NCBI GenBank assembly: GCA_028285645.1
Contig: JANQOV010000118.1
Coordinates: 1 to 48,559, forward strand
DNA from: Hyphococcus sp.
GTDB lineage: Bacteria > Pseudomonadota > Alphaproteobacteria > Caulobacterales > Parvularculaceae
DNA length: 48,559 nt
Reading direction: 5' to 3'
Below the pieces are notes generated by a model that was given only the letters and a program-made list of their open reading frames with translations, was not told the DNA's origin and made no database searches. Below are positions 33,340 to 40,988 of this stretch, piece after piece. Position 1 is the stretch's first letter. Every line of letters begins with the position of its first letter. The translations under genes were made by a program, and so were the position numbers.

Positions 33340-33372
33340 TTTGGACCGTATAATACCTACATAGGGTCCAAA
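33340..33372 (+). promoter_or_regulatory. rpoH promoter region with inverted repeat flanking the -10
   Basis: TATAAT (33349-33354) is a consensus -10 with start expected near 33361; the -35 is poor. TTTGGACC (33340-33347) and GGTCCAAA (33365-33372) are perfect 8-bp arms around it, so a dimeric protein could cover the promoter. Confidence 0.5.
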
Positions 33373-33418
33373 GCGCCCTTGAGAGGCGCGATTCCGGGGA
33401 TTTCAGCAAATCGGACCC
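33364..33418 (+). promoter_or_regulatory. Structured 5' leader of rpoH (three-way junction)
   Basis: GGGTCC (33364-33369) pairs with GGACCC (33413-33418) and encloses two hairpins: GCGCC/GGCGC (33373-33377 with 33385-33389) and GATTT/AAATC (33399-33403 with 33408-33412). The structure begins at about the first transcribed bases and ends 52 bp before the rpoH ATG. Confidence 0.45.
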
Positions 33419-33470
33419 GTTCACCCCCCGCGTTTCCCACCGAAGCGCGCCAAAGAGAGAGTTCTGTCGT

Positions 33471-34391
33471 ATGGCGAACGCCGTCACAACCACCGCCGCC
33501 CTGACCCCTGAAGGGAGCCTGTCGCGCTACCTGGCCGAAATCCGGAAGTTTCCGATGCTCGAAAAGGAAGAAGAGTACATGCTCGCCAAGCGCTTTACGG
33601 AGCATCAGGATCCTGAAGCGGCGGAACAACTCGTTAATTCGCATCTGCGCCTGGTGGCCAAAATCGCCATGGGCTATCGCGGCTATGGCTTGCCCATCGG
33701 CGAAGTGATTTCCGAAGGCAATGTCGGGCTGATGCAAGCTGTCAAAAGGTTTGACCCGGAAAAAGGCTTCCGCCTCGCCACGTACGCCATGTGGTGGATT
33801 AGGGCGTCGATCCAGGAATATATCCTCAGGTCCTGGAGCCTTGTGAAAATTGGCACCACGGCGGCGCAGAAAAAACTGTTCTTTAACTTGCGCAAAATCA
33901 AAGGCCAGATCGACGCTGTCGACGAAGGCGATCTGCATCCGGATCAAGTAGAACACATCGCCACCAAGCTTGGCGTGACGCACGAAGACGTTATTTCCAT
34001 GAACCGCCGCATGTCCGGCGGCGAAGCATCGCTGAATGCGCCCATGGGCAAGGACGCCGATGGCGGCGGCGAATGGCAGGACTGGCTGGTCGACGAAGAC
34101 GCGGTCAACCCTGAGGTCAAGCTCGCCCATGAGGACGAGCATGACATGCGCATGGGGCTTCTGGAACAAGCGCTGGCGACACTTAACGAGCGCGAGCAGC
34201 ACATTCTGACCGAGCGGCGTCTTAAAGATAATCCGTCAACGCTGGAAGAGTTGTCTCAGGTCTACAACGTCTCCCGCGAGCGGGTGCGCCAGATCGAAGT
34301 GCGCGCCTTTGAAAAGCTGCAAAAGGCCATGAAGAACCTCGACCGCGAAGCGCGCGCGCCGAAGACAATCGAACCGCAGCCGGGCGCTTAA
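33471..34391 (+). CDS. rpoH: RNA polymerase sigma-32 factor RpoH
   Basis: Heat-shock sigma factor, 306 residues. Regions 2 (QLVNSHLRLVAKIAMGYRGYGLPIGEVISEGNVGLMQAVKRFDPEKGFRLATYAMWWIRASIQEYIL) and 4 (LNEREQHILTERRLKDNPSTLEELSQVYNVSRERVRQIEVRAFEKLQ) are intact, and the diagnostic RpoH box is QKKLFFNLR at 133-141. An AGAGAG sequence precedes the ATG. It is monocistronic, with a structured leader upstream and an intrinsic terminator downstream. A second rpoH, common in the class, would lie elsewhere. Confidence 0.95.
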   Translation: MANAVTTTAALTPEGSLSRYLAEIRKFPMLEKEEEYMLAKRFTEHQDPEAAEQLVNSHLRLVAKIAMGYRGYGLPIGEVISEGNVGLMQAVKRFDPEKGFRLATYAMWWIRASIQEYILRSWSLVKIGTTAAQKKLFFNLRKIKGQIDAVDEGDLHPDQVEHIATKLGVTHEDVISMNRRMSGGEASLNAPMGKDADGGGEWQDWLVDEDAVNPEVKLAHEDEHDMRMGLLEQALATLNEREQHILTERRLKDNPSTLEELSQVYNVSRERVRQIEVRAFEKLQKAMKNLDREARAPKTIEPQPGA

Positions 34392-34436
34392 AAGCCTTTA
34401 AGCAGTCCCAACGCTGATAGGATTTAGCAGGCAAAA

Positions 34437-34472
34437 AAAACGCCTTCCCGAGACAAACCGGGAAGGCGTTTT
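34437..34472 (+). terminator. Rho-independent terminator of rpoH
   Basis: AAAACGCCTTCCCG (34437-34450) and CGGGAAGGCGTTTT (34459-34472) are perfect 14-bp arms with an 8-nt loop, flanked by A and T runs, 46 bp after the rpoH stop. Confidence 0.93.
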
Positions 34473-34569
34473 GCTTTTGCGCTATGCAACGGCGTAATCC
34501 TGACAAGAGGCTTGATCTGTATTACCGTGCGGCAAGGACGGGGACTTGAACAAAAGGAACACACCGTAA

Positions 34570-35577
34570 ATGCCATCGCAGACATTTCATCCCAATCGCC
34601 GCACGCTGCTTGGCGGCGCATCGCTTCTCGCCGCCGCAAGCTTTGCCCCGAGAGCGGCAGCGCAAGAAACGCCTGTCCCCGATTTTTCAGGGAAGTCCGT
34701 CTTGATTACCGGTACAAGCTCCGGCTTCGGACGATTGACGGCCTTACATCTCGCGCGCCTTGGGGCCACGGTGATCGCCTCCATGCGCAACCTAAAAGGC
34801 GGTGCGCGCCCTGAAGCGCAGGAACTTGCTTCCATCGCTGAAAACGAAAATCTCAATCTCACGACTGTTGAAATCGACGTCACCAATGATGCGCAAGTCG
34901 AAAGCGGCGTTGCTCAAGCAGAAGAAATCGCTGGCGGCGCTCTTGATGTGCTTGTGAACAATGCGGGCATCGGCCTCGCCGGCCCCATCGAGATCAATGA
35001 CATGGAGGCGACGCAGCTCATTTTCGACACGAACCTTTACGGCTATTTGCGCATGGCCCGCGCAGTATTGCCAAAAATGCGCGGCGCCGGAGAAGGTCTG
35101 GTGTTCAACGTCTCTTCGCAATTGGGACGTATTTTGATCCCCAATATCGGCATGTATTGCGCAACCAAATTCGGCGTCGAAGCCATGTTCGAAACGATGG
35201 CCTACGAGCTCGCGCCGTTTGGCGTTGAGGTCACCATCATCCAGCCCGGCGGCTATCCGACAAAGATCTGGGAAAACGGCGTTCGCTACGTGAATGCGCT
35301 GACGGATCGTCTCGATGACGAGCGGAAAGCCGCATATGCGGCCCATATCGAAGGCGCACGCGGTATTTTTACCGGCGAATACTCCACCGATCCCATGGAC
35401 GTGCCCCACGCCATTGCGGAAATCATGGCGCTCCCCTCAGGTAAGCGTCCTTTGCGCCGGCCGGTGCATCCGCGCAGCGACGCCATGACCGCTGCAAACG
35501 CCGCCATGGCGCAAATCCAGGCGCAAGTCTTAGGCGGCGGAAGATTTAAAGCGTGGCATGATGCAGTGACGGATTAA
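34570..35577 (+). CDS. Short-chain dehydrogenase/reductase with Tat-like signal
   Basis: 335 residues. N-terminal NRRTLLGGASLLAAASFAPRAAA is a probable twin-arginine signal ending in an Ala-X-Ala site. The mature part is a classical SDR: nucleotide loop TGTSSGFG, VLVNNAGIG, Ser in VFNVSSQLG and the YCATK active-site Tyr/Lys. The C-terminal extension (about 270-335) is unusual in length. Export of an NAD(P)-dependent SDR by Tat is uncommon but consistent with the motif. An AAAGGAAC site precedes the ATG. Confidence 0.87.
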   Translation: MPSQTFHPNRRTLLGGASLLAAASFAPRAAAQETPVPDFSGKSVLITGTSSGFGRLTALHLARLGATVIASMRNLKGGARPEAQELASIAENENLNLTTVEIDVTNDAQVESGVAQAEEIAGGALDVLVNNAGIGLAGPIEINDMEATQLIFDTNLYGYLRMARAVLPKMRGAGEGLVFNVSSQLGRILIPNIGMYCATKFGVEAMFETMAYELAPFGVEVTIIQPGGYPTKIWENGVRYVNALTDRLDDERKAAYAAHIEGARGIFTGEYSTDPMDVPHAIAEIMALPSGKRPLRRPVHPRSDAMTAANAAMAQIQAQVLGGGRFKAWHDAVTD

Positions 35578-35609
35578 GATGGCGCGTAGGCGTACCAGCG
35601 GCCTATGCG

Positions 35610-36455
35610 CTACTGCTGCGGTTTGCAATTCAGCGTCAATTGAAACGGGCCCGTTGATCGGCGAGGGTTCGGCGCTGTGATGGTTGTCATCCCATAAATG
35701 GCGCCGTCGATCTTTCTTTTTTGCACCGAAGCAGCGTTGCCCCAGACTTTTTTTGCGCCGTCATGCGGTTGTTGGGTTTCTGCATAGATCAAGAAAGAAC
35801 GCGTCAGCGCGCGCTCGGGCGACAAAACGGTTGATCCGGGCGGCGCAGTCGTGAAGGTACGCGGACCCTTTTGAGCCATTATTGGATAGTCCGCCTCCAG
35901 ATAAAAGGAGATTGCGGTAGGGCATTCATTTCTGACTTCAATACTGCGCCCGAGATAAAAGAGCGCCGCCACCTCTTCACCAAATGCATCAGCTTCTACT
36001 TCCATCCAGGTCTTATCCGCACCATACTGATCACTGAGACAGTATCCTTCTCCAAACTCTGCTTTTAGTTTCCGATGTTGGAAGTAATGCTTCATTTCAT
36101 GGGCTAATGTCGCCTTTAAGACAAAGTGCTGATCTTTCGCTGCGTATCCAGCATCCAGTAATATCGTGTCGCCCGCACACGAGATTGTCGCCACGGGCCC
36201 GCCAACGCTGCTCAAGTCGCAAAAGCCGATTTTCACATCGCGAAAATCTTCCTCCGCAAATACGCCCATCGCGGTCAGCGACGTAACGGCCGCCGCGATC
36301 TCGCCGTCATAAGCGCCAAACGGCATGGCCTGATCATCGCATGCGCTGAGAAAGTCCTCTGATATTTCATCAGACGAGACGCGGCCCGCCAGTGCCGGAG
36401 GAGCCGTGGCGAGCAATACAATAAACAAGAAGCTTGCAACGGATACTTGCACCAC
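35610..36455 (-). CDS. Secreted zinc metallopeptidase-like protein
   Basis: 281 residues. A signal peptide (about 1-23, ending ALA) is followed by a domain with HEMKH (His119, Glu120, His123) and a downstream MEVEADAFGE with Glu144, resembling the zinc-binding set of DUF4157-like peptidases. The rest (about 170-281) is beta-rich and not recognised: NECPTAISFYLEADYPIMAQKGPRTFTTAPPGS suggests a C-terminal beta domain. Cysteines are regularly placed, as in an exported protein. The start is GTG 36455 with GGAAGG six bases upstream; a second GTG follows. Confidence 0.75.
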   Translation of the reverse strand: MVQVSVASFLFIVLLATAPPALAGRVSSDEISEDFLSACDDQAMPFGAYDGEIAAAVTSLTAMGVFAEEDFRDVKIGFCDLSSVGGPVATISCAGDTILLDAGYAAKDQHFVLKATLAHEMKHYFQHRKLKAEFGEGYCLSDQYGADKTWMEVEADAFGEEVAALFYLGRSIEVRNECPTAISFYLEADYPIMAQKGPRTFTTAPPGSTVLSPERALTRSFLIYAETQQPHDGAKKVWGNAASVQKRKIDGAIYGMTTITAPNPRRSTGPFQLTLNCKPQQ

Positions 36456-36510
36456 CGCCTTCCAATCGGGGAAATCTTAGCATGTCGGCCAGAAGTTTTC
36501 GATGGCCGCT

Positions 36511-36530
36511 CATACCGCTCAGGCGGTATG
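36511..36530. promoter_or_regulatory. Perfect inverted repeat CATACCGC-N4-GCGGTATG
   Basis: 8-bp arms with spacer TCAG, in the 208-bp divergent region between the metallopeptidase and the PEP-mutase-family gene. It suits a dimeric regulator controlling one or both genes. Confidence 0.45.
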
Positions 36531-36617
36531 GTCACAAGAAACGGGTGGCGGAAAAAGGGAGCGTGACGTCAAAACTCTCTGAGAATTGAACCTTTGGCGC
36601 CGCGAGCATCAATAAAA

Positions 36618-36632
36618 AGCGCCGAAGGCGCT
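36618..36632. repeat. Short hairpin AGCGCC-GAA-GGCGCT
   Basis: 6-bp perfect arms around a 3-nt loop, 32 bp before the ATG at 36664, within the expected leader. Confidence 0.3.
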
Positions 36633-36663
36633 GGCGCTGTAAAATTTTTCTGGAGCAAGAACA

Positions 36664-37479
36664 ATGCAAACCCGCGAAAAAGTCGAAAGCTTCCTTAGCC
36701 TACACCGGGCGGGCGATCCTTTTATCATTCCCAACCCGTGGGACGCGGGCTCCGCGCGTATTCTTGAAGGTCTTGGCTTTAAAGCGCTTGCGACAACCAG
36801 CTCCGGTTTCGCCCTGACCAAGGGCCGCAAAGATTATGGCGTGACGCGTGATGATGCGCTCGCCCATTGCCGTGAGATCGCCGCCGCTGTGAATATCCCC
36901 GTCACCGCTGATCTGGAAAACGGGTTTGGCCCGTCGCCAAAGGACGCCCATGAAACAATACGCCTTGCGGCGGAAACCGGTCTTGCTGGCGGCTCCATCG
37001 AGGACTCAACGGGCAACGCGGCAAACCCGGTTTTCGAAGTGTCCAAGGCCGTTGATCGAGTCGCCGCTGCAGTCGATGCCGCGCGCGCTGCGCCCAACGG
37101 CTTTGTGCTCACCGCCCGCGCCGAAGCGTTTCTCTATGGCGATACTGATCTCAACGCGGTCATCAACCGACTGCAGCAGTTTGAGGCGGCCGGCGCTGAT
37201 GTTCTTTATGCGCCCGGCCTGCCTGACATGAGCGCTGTGCGCGCGGTCTGCGAACAAGTTTCCAAACCGGTCAACGTGCTGCTGCGTGGAAAGCTAATGA
37301 AACATGCGCTTAAAGACTTCGCTGCGGCGGGCGCCGCCCGCATTTCTATTGGCGGCGGTCTTGCCTGGTCCGCCTACGGAACGCTTGGCGCCGCTGCAGC
37401 AATGCTTGAGGAAGGAACATTTGACTGCCTGACGGCAAACGCCGCTGGCGGCGCCGTTGTTAATCGGTATTTGAAATAG
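36664..37479 (+). CDS. Isocitrate lyase/PEP mutase superfamily protein
   Basis: 271 residues of the PEP mutase/isocitrate lyase superfamily TIM barrel. Typical segments are PNPWDAGSARILEGLGFKALATTSSGFA, the metal-binding TADLENGFG and the GSIEDSTG. The KKCGH loop of true isocitrate and methylisocitrate lyases is missing, so the reaction is probably a related C-C or C-P bond cleavage on a small 2-oxoacid. TGGAGC lies before the ATG. The gene is convergent with the outer-membrane barrel. Confidence 0.88.
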   Translation: MQTREKVESFLSLHRAGDPFIIPNPWDAGSARILEGLGFKALATTSSGFALTKGRKDYGVTRDDALAHCREIAAAVNIPVTADLENGFGPSPKDAHETIRLAAETGLAGGSIEDSTGNAANPVFEVSKAVDRVAAAVDAARAAPNGFVLTARAEAFLYGDTDLNAVINRLQQFEAAGADVLYAPGLPDMSAVRAVCEQVSKPVNVLLRGKLMKHALKDFAAAGAARISIGGGLAWSAYGTLGAAAAMLEEGTFDCLTANAAGGAVVNRYLK

Positions 37480-37486
37480 CCTACCA

Positions 37487-38209
37487 TCAAAACCGCCAGC
37501 GAAGCCCGCCGGCGACCGTGAAACCGCTTAAATTATCTTCAAGATCACGCGTTACCACGCCGGCAACGCCTGCGCGTCGATCAAGCTCGACGTCAAAAAC
37601 GCGGACATACCGCGCCTCGCTATAGAGTTCCAACCGTTCCGTCATAGCGAAGGATGCGCCGATCGCCCCATGGCCGACGAAGCCCGTATCCTCGCCTGAA
37701 AGCGCAAACAACGGCGCCGTTGCGCCGCTTCCCTGATACGTCGCGTCGGCGCTCACCCGCGCGACGCCAAGGCCGCCGCCGATATAAGGCTTAAACCGCT
37801 GGTTGTCGCTTGTTATCAAGTCCGCATAGGAGTTCAGCAATACAAAGACGGTGTCCTGATCGCCGTTGAAAGTCTGCGCAACGCCATTGGCGGCGCCGCC
37901 TTCGATGTCAGACTTGAAGTAGCTGACCTCCGCCTCAATCCGAGGGCGAAACATGGAGAAGAAGCGCTTGCCCGTCGCATATCCAATCGCGCCGCCGAAA
38001 TAGACGCTCGATTGATATTCAGGGCTGATGGTAATTGGACCGCCCGTCGCGGTTTCGTTAACAAAGTCCACATCTTGCAAAAACGCGCCGCCGACGAAAC
38101 CAGACACGTAGACTCCCTCATCCGACTGCGCGAACGCCGCTGACGCCGAAAGCAGCGCAACGACGGCGCCGGCTAGACAACTTACAAACTTCACTTGAGC
38201 ACCTTTCAT
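37487..38209 (-). CDS. Outer-membrane beta-barrel protein
   Basis: 240 residues: signal peptide (about 1-27, ending SAAFA), then eight-strand-like amphipathic beta segments (VYVSGFVGGAFLQDVDF, SVYFGGAIGYATGKRFFSMFRPRIEAEVSYF, FKPYIGGGLGVARV, LELYSEARYVRVFDVEL) and the final GLRWRF, whose terminal Phe is the barrel-assembly signal. It resembles OmpW/OmpA-like porins of opacity type. Any specific function is unknown. Confidence 0.85.
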   Translation of the reverse strand: MKGAQVKFVSCLAGAVVALLSASAAFAQSDEGVYVSGFVGGAFLQDVDFVNETATGGPITISPEYQSSVYFGGAIGYATGKRFFSMFRPRIEAEVSYFKSDIEGGAANGVAQTFNGDQDTVFVLLNSYADLITSDNQRFKPYIGGGLGVARVSADATYQGSGATAPLFALSGEDTGFVGHGAIGASFAMTERLELYSEARYVRVFDVELDRRAGVAGVVTRDLEDNLSGFTVAGGLRWRF

Positions 38210-38429
38210 TCAAACAAGGACGCTTTGCCCTCATTCCTAGCCATATCAGGGGGGAGGAGACGCTGGGCGTAACAAGCCAGTGAGGCGTCATCACAATATC
38301 ACCCTTGAAGGCGCAGTTTTTGCGGCTCGCCGGCCTCGCAGGCGCGCAAAAAGTTTTCAATTCACTTTTGCGCGCCGACGGTTTAAACCCCGCTCTTCGC
38401 GCCTGACGCCAGGCCGGAGAAAAAAGCGC

Positions 38430-39818
38430 ATGGAAACCCGGAGCACATACGCCACGGCCGATGCGAGCGCGCATCGGCCGTGGCGGCGCGAATTTGCTTC
38501 CCTCATGGTGATCGGCTTGCCGATGGCCGCGACCCAGCTCGTCCAATTTTCCATCAACACCATCGACGTTTTGATGATCGGCCGGCTGGGCCCCGAAGCG
38601 CTCGCCGGCGCCTCGCTTGGCCTCGTCATTTTCTACGCCATGTTTCTGTTTGGTTTCGGGCCGGCCATGGCGGTCTCGCCCATGGTGGCGCAGGCGCTTG
38701 GCGCAAACCCTGACGACACTGACGATGTGCGCCGCTCGGTGCGTATGGGGCTATGGACCATCGGCGTCGGCATTCCGGTGCTCTCCCTGGTTTTTTTCTT
38801 TACGGAAGAGATCGCCATGGCGCTCGGCCAACCCGAGGGCCCAGCAGCGCTCGCCGAACCTTACGTGCTGGCGCTGGCGCCGGGGCTTCCTTTCGCGCTT
38901 GGCATTATGGCGCTCAGGAACTTTCTCGCCGCCATCGAACGCACTCGCGCGCCCTTGGTCTTCATCATCTTAACAACGATCCTCAACGCGTTCCTCAACT
39001 GGCTGTTGATCTACGGCAATTGGGGGATGCCGAGACTTGAGCTGGTGGGCGCAGGGATCGCCTCTTCGATTTCCCACGCCACGGGATTTTTCATGCTGGT
39101 CGCCTATATCAAAATTGAAAAGGCAAGCCGCCGCTTTGAGTTATTCAAGAACTTTTTCAATCCCTGTTGGACGCGGCTGAAAGAAGTTGCACAGCTTGCC
39201 TGGCCGATCGGGCTGACCATGATTTTCGAAGCGATGCTGTTTAACGCAGCGGTGCTCTTGATGGGACGCATCGGCGTCAACGAGATGGCGGCCTATCAGG
39301 TAGCGCTTAATGTGGCGGCGCTTGCCTTCATGGCCCCGCTCGGCCTTTCCATGGCCGGCGCCACCCGGGTCGGTCTCAAAGCCGGCGCGGGCGATGCGGC
39401 TGGCGTTCGGCGGGCCGCGGTCATCTCTATCCTTGCCTGCATTGCAGCGATCATGCTCGCCGCCGTACCGATGATGTTTGCACCAAACGCCATCGCCGGG
39501 CTTTATCTTGACGCAGGCGACGCCGGCAATACTGCGGTGCTTGCGCTCGTCGCTGCGTTTTTGCCAATCGCAGCGGCGTTTGCCCTGTTTGACGCTATCC
39601 AGGTCGCCGCCAATCAGGCGCTGCGCGGCCTTAAAGACGTCCGTATACCAATGGTAATGACCTTTGTCAGTTACTGGGTGATCGGCTTTCCGGTCTCGGC
39701 CTGGCTGGGACTTGCAACGCCCTTGGGCGCTGTCGGCGTCTGGTATGGATTGCTCGCCAGTCTTGCAGCGGCTGCGGTTTTCCTGAGCGCGCGATTGTAT
39801 CTGCTGACGAGGCGGTGA
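38430..39818 (+). CDS. MATE-family multidrug efflux transporter
   Basis: 462-residue multidrug and toxic compound extrusion protein with about twelve membrane helices in two repeats: GLPMAATQLVQFSINTIDVLMIGRLGPEALAGASLG (N half) and GLTMIFEAMLFNAAVLLMGRIGVNEMAAYQVALNVAALAFMAPLGLSMAG (C half). The ATG at 38430 follows CCGGAGAAAAAAG, and upstream frame codons are Arg-rich and unlikely. Na+ or H+ coupling cannot be told. Confidence 0.9.
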   Translation: METRSTYATADASAHRPWRREFASLMVIGLPMAATQLVQFSINTIDVLMIGRLGPEALAGASLGLVIFYAMFLFGFGPAMAVSPMVAQALGANPDDTDDVRRSVRMGLWTIGVGIPVLSLVFFFTEEIAMALGQPEGPAALAEPYVLALAPGLPFALGIMALRNFLAAIERTRAPLVFIILTTILNAFLNWLLIYGNWGMPRLELVGAGIASSISHATGFFMLVAYIKIEKASRRFELFKNFFNPCWTRLKEVAQLAWPIGLTMIFEAMLFNAAVLLMGRIGVNEMAAYQVALNVAALAFMAPLGLSMAGATRVGLKAGAGDAAGVRRAAVISILACIAAIMLAAVPMMFAPNAIAGLYLDAGDAGNTAVLALVAAFLPIAAAFALFDAIQVAANQALRGLKDVRIPMVMTFVSYWVIGFPVSAWLGLATPLGAVGVWYGLLASLAAAAVFLSARLYLLTRR

Positions 39819-39840
39819 GCTACGGCGGTCCTAATGCGTG

Positions 39841-40536
39841 TTAAAACGGCGCGCCGACGGCTTCGCACAAGAACTTCATCAAGGGCTTGACGTCTTTCAT
39901 GGCGGCTTCAACGTCGTTCGTGAATGTCGCTTTCTTCGCCGCTGCGGGTTTGCCGTTCGCCATAGCGAAAAAACTTTTGCGTTTGATGTCGTCGATCTGC
40001 GGATGCTCGCCATCGAACCCGCGCGGCGGCCGCGTTAGCTGATTGCCATGGACGCCGCCAAAGCGCTTCGTGAATGCTGCGCCGGTTGTTGCTTTTTTCC
40101 ATTTGGCGCCATTGTCGCGAATGGCTTCACGGATTTTCAAAAGCTGAGGGCTCGGCGGCATCCATATCCCGCCGCCGTGAAAGATTTCGTTGGGATCAAG
40201 ATGCACATAAAACCCCGGCGCATGAGCATCCTTGCCGAGGGCGTGGCGAAACTGTACGCCTCCATGGGTTTTGTAGGGCGTTTTGTCTTTCGAAAACCGC
40301 ACGTCCTTGTAGATGCGAAAGACCGAGCCGCCATTAAGCCGTGGATCGGCGACAAAATGCTTGGAGATTTTCTTAAGGCGCGGCCCCATAGCTTCAACAA
40401 ACGCAGCAAGCGGTTCCTGAACGCTTTCCCTGAACCGCGGTTTGTTGTCATTGAACCATTCGCGATTATTGTTGGCTTTGAGCTCTTTGAAGAACTTGAA
40501 ATAATCGGCTGGCAGGCCGGAAAATGCATCGCTCAT
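39841..40536 (-). CDS. DUF2461 family protein
   Basis: 231 residues of the DUF2461 (TIGR02453) family: FFKELKANNNREWFNDNKPRF, then RIYKDVRFSKDKTPYKTHGGVQFRH and GFYVHLDPNEIFHGGGIWMPP. The family is widespread and soluble; no activity is established. Convergent with the MATE gene. Confidence 0.9.
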   Translation of the reverse strand: MSDAFSGLPADYFKFFKELKANNNREWFNDNKPRFRESVQEPLAAFVEAMGPRLKKISKHFVADPRLNGGSVFRIYKDVRFSKDKTPYKTHGGVQFRHALGKDAHAPGFYVHLDPNEIFHGGGIWMPPSPQLLKIREAIRDNGAKWKKATTGAAFTKRFGGVHGNQLTRPPRGFDGEHPQIDDIKRKSFFAMANGKPAAAKKATFTNDVEAAMKDVKPLMKFLCEAVGAPF

Positions 40537-40614
40537 CGACGTCTCCTAGTCGCGTGAAAACAATAGACATCTCACATGACGTGTGAGGCAACAGTCAATC
40601 GACACATTTGCAGA

Positions 40615-40914
40615 TTACAGGGGCCCGATGGCGGCTTTGCGCATATCAACGGCCTGCTTTGATTCTTTAAGGCCGGCGCCGGTGTTTTCTCTGATGATTT
40701 TCACTGCTTCGATGATTTTACCGTTCCTAATGCGCTCGTCGACCGCGGTCTGCGCATCCGCGGGGAGTTTAGCGAACAGGTCTTCTGCATTCACACGCGC
40801 GAGCATTCGCGCTTCTTCGCTATTGCCGGGCGCAGTGGCGCGCCCAACGCGGAAGGCCGCATAGGCGACCGCGAGAAGCAAAATCACCAATTGATAAAGC
40901 TCAAGATTTTCCAT
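40615..40914 (-). CDS. Membrane-anchored protein with L7/L12 C-terminal-like domain
   Basis: 99 residues: one N-terminal membrane helix (LYQLVILLLAVAYAAFRVG, about 6-24) with the rest cytoplasmic. The C-terminal part KIIEAVKIIRENTGAGLKESKQAV closely follows the helix-turn-helix of the ribosomal protein L7/L12 C-terminal domain, the site that binds translation factors. The N-terminal dimerisation domain of real L7/L12 is absent. Function unknown. Confidence 0.78.
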   Translation of the reverse strand: MENLELYQLVILLLAVAYAAFRVGRATAPGNSEEARMLARVNAEDLFAKLPADAQTAVDERIRNGKIIEAVKIIRENTGAGLKESKQAVDMRKAAIGPL

Positions 40915-40988
40915 GGCGCCCGCCTTTGGAATTCGAAACCGCCTCGCATCATAGGCGGTTCGGACGCCGGCGCAATTTCTTGCCGCGC

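Noticed and set aside
33373-33418. tRNA-like reading of the rpoH leader
   Set aside because: The fold has only three stems with no anticodon loop or T-arm consensus.
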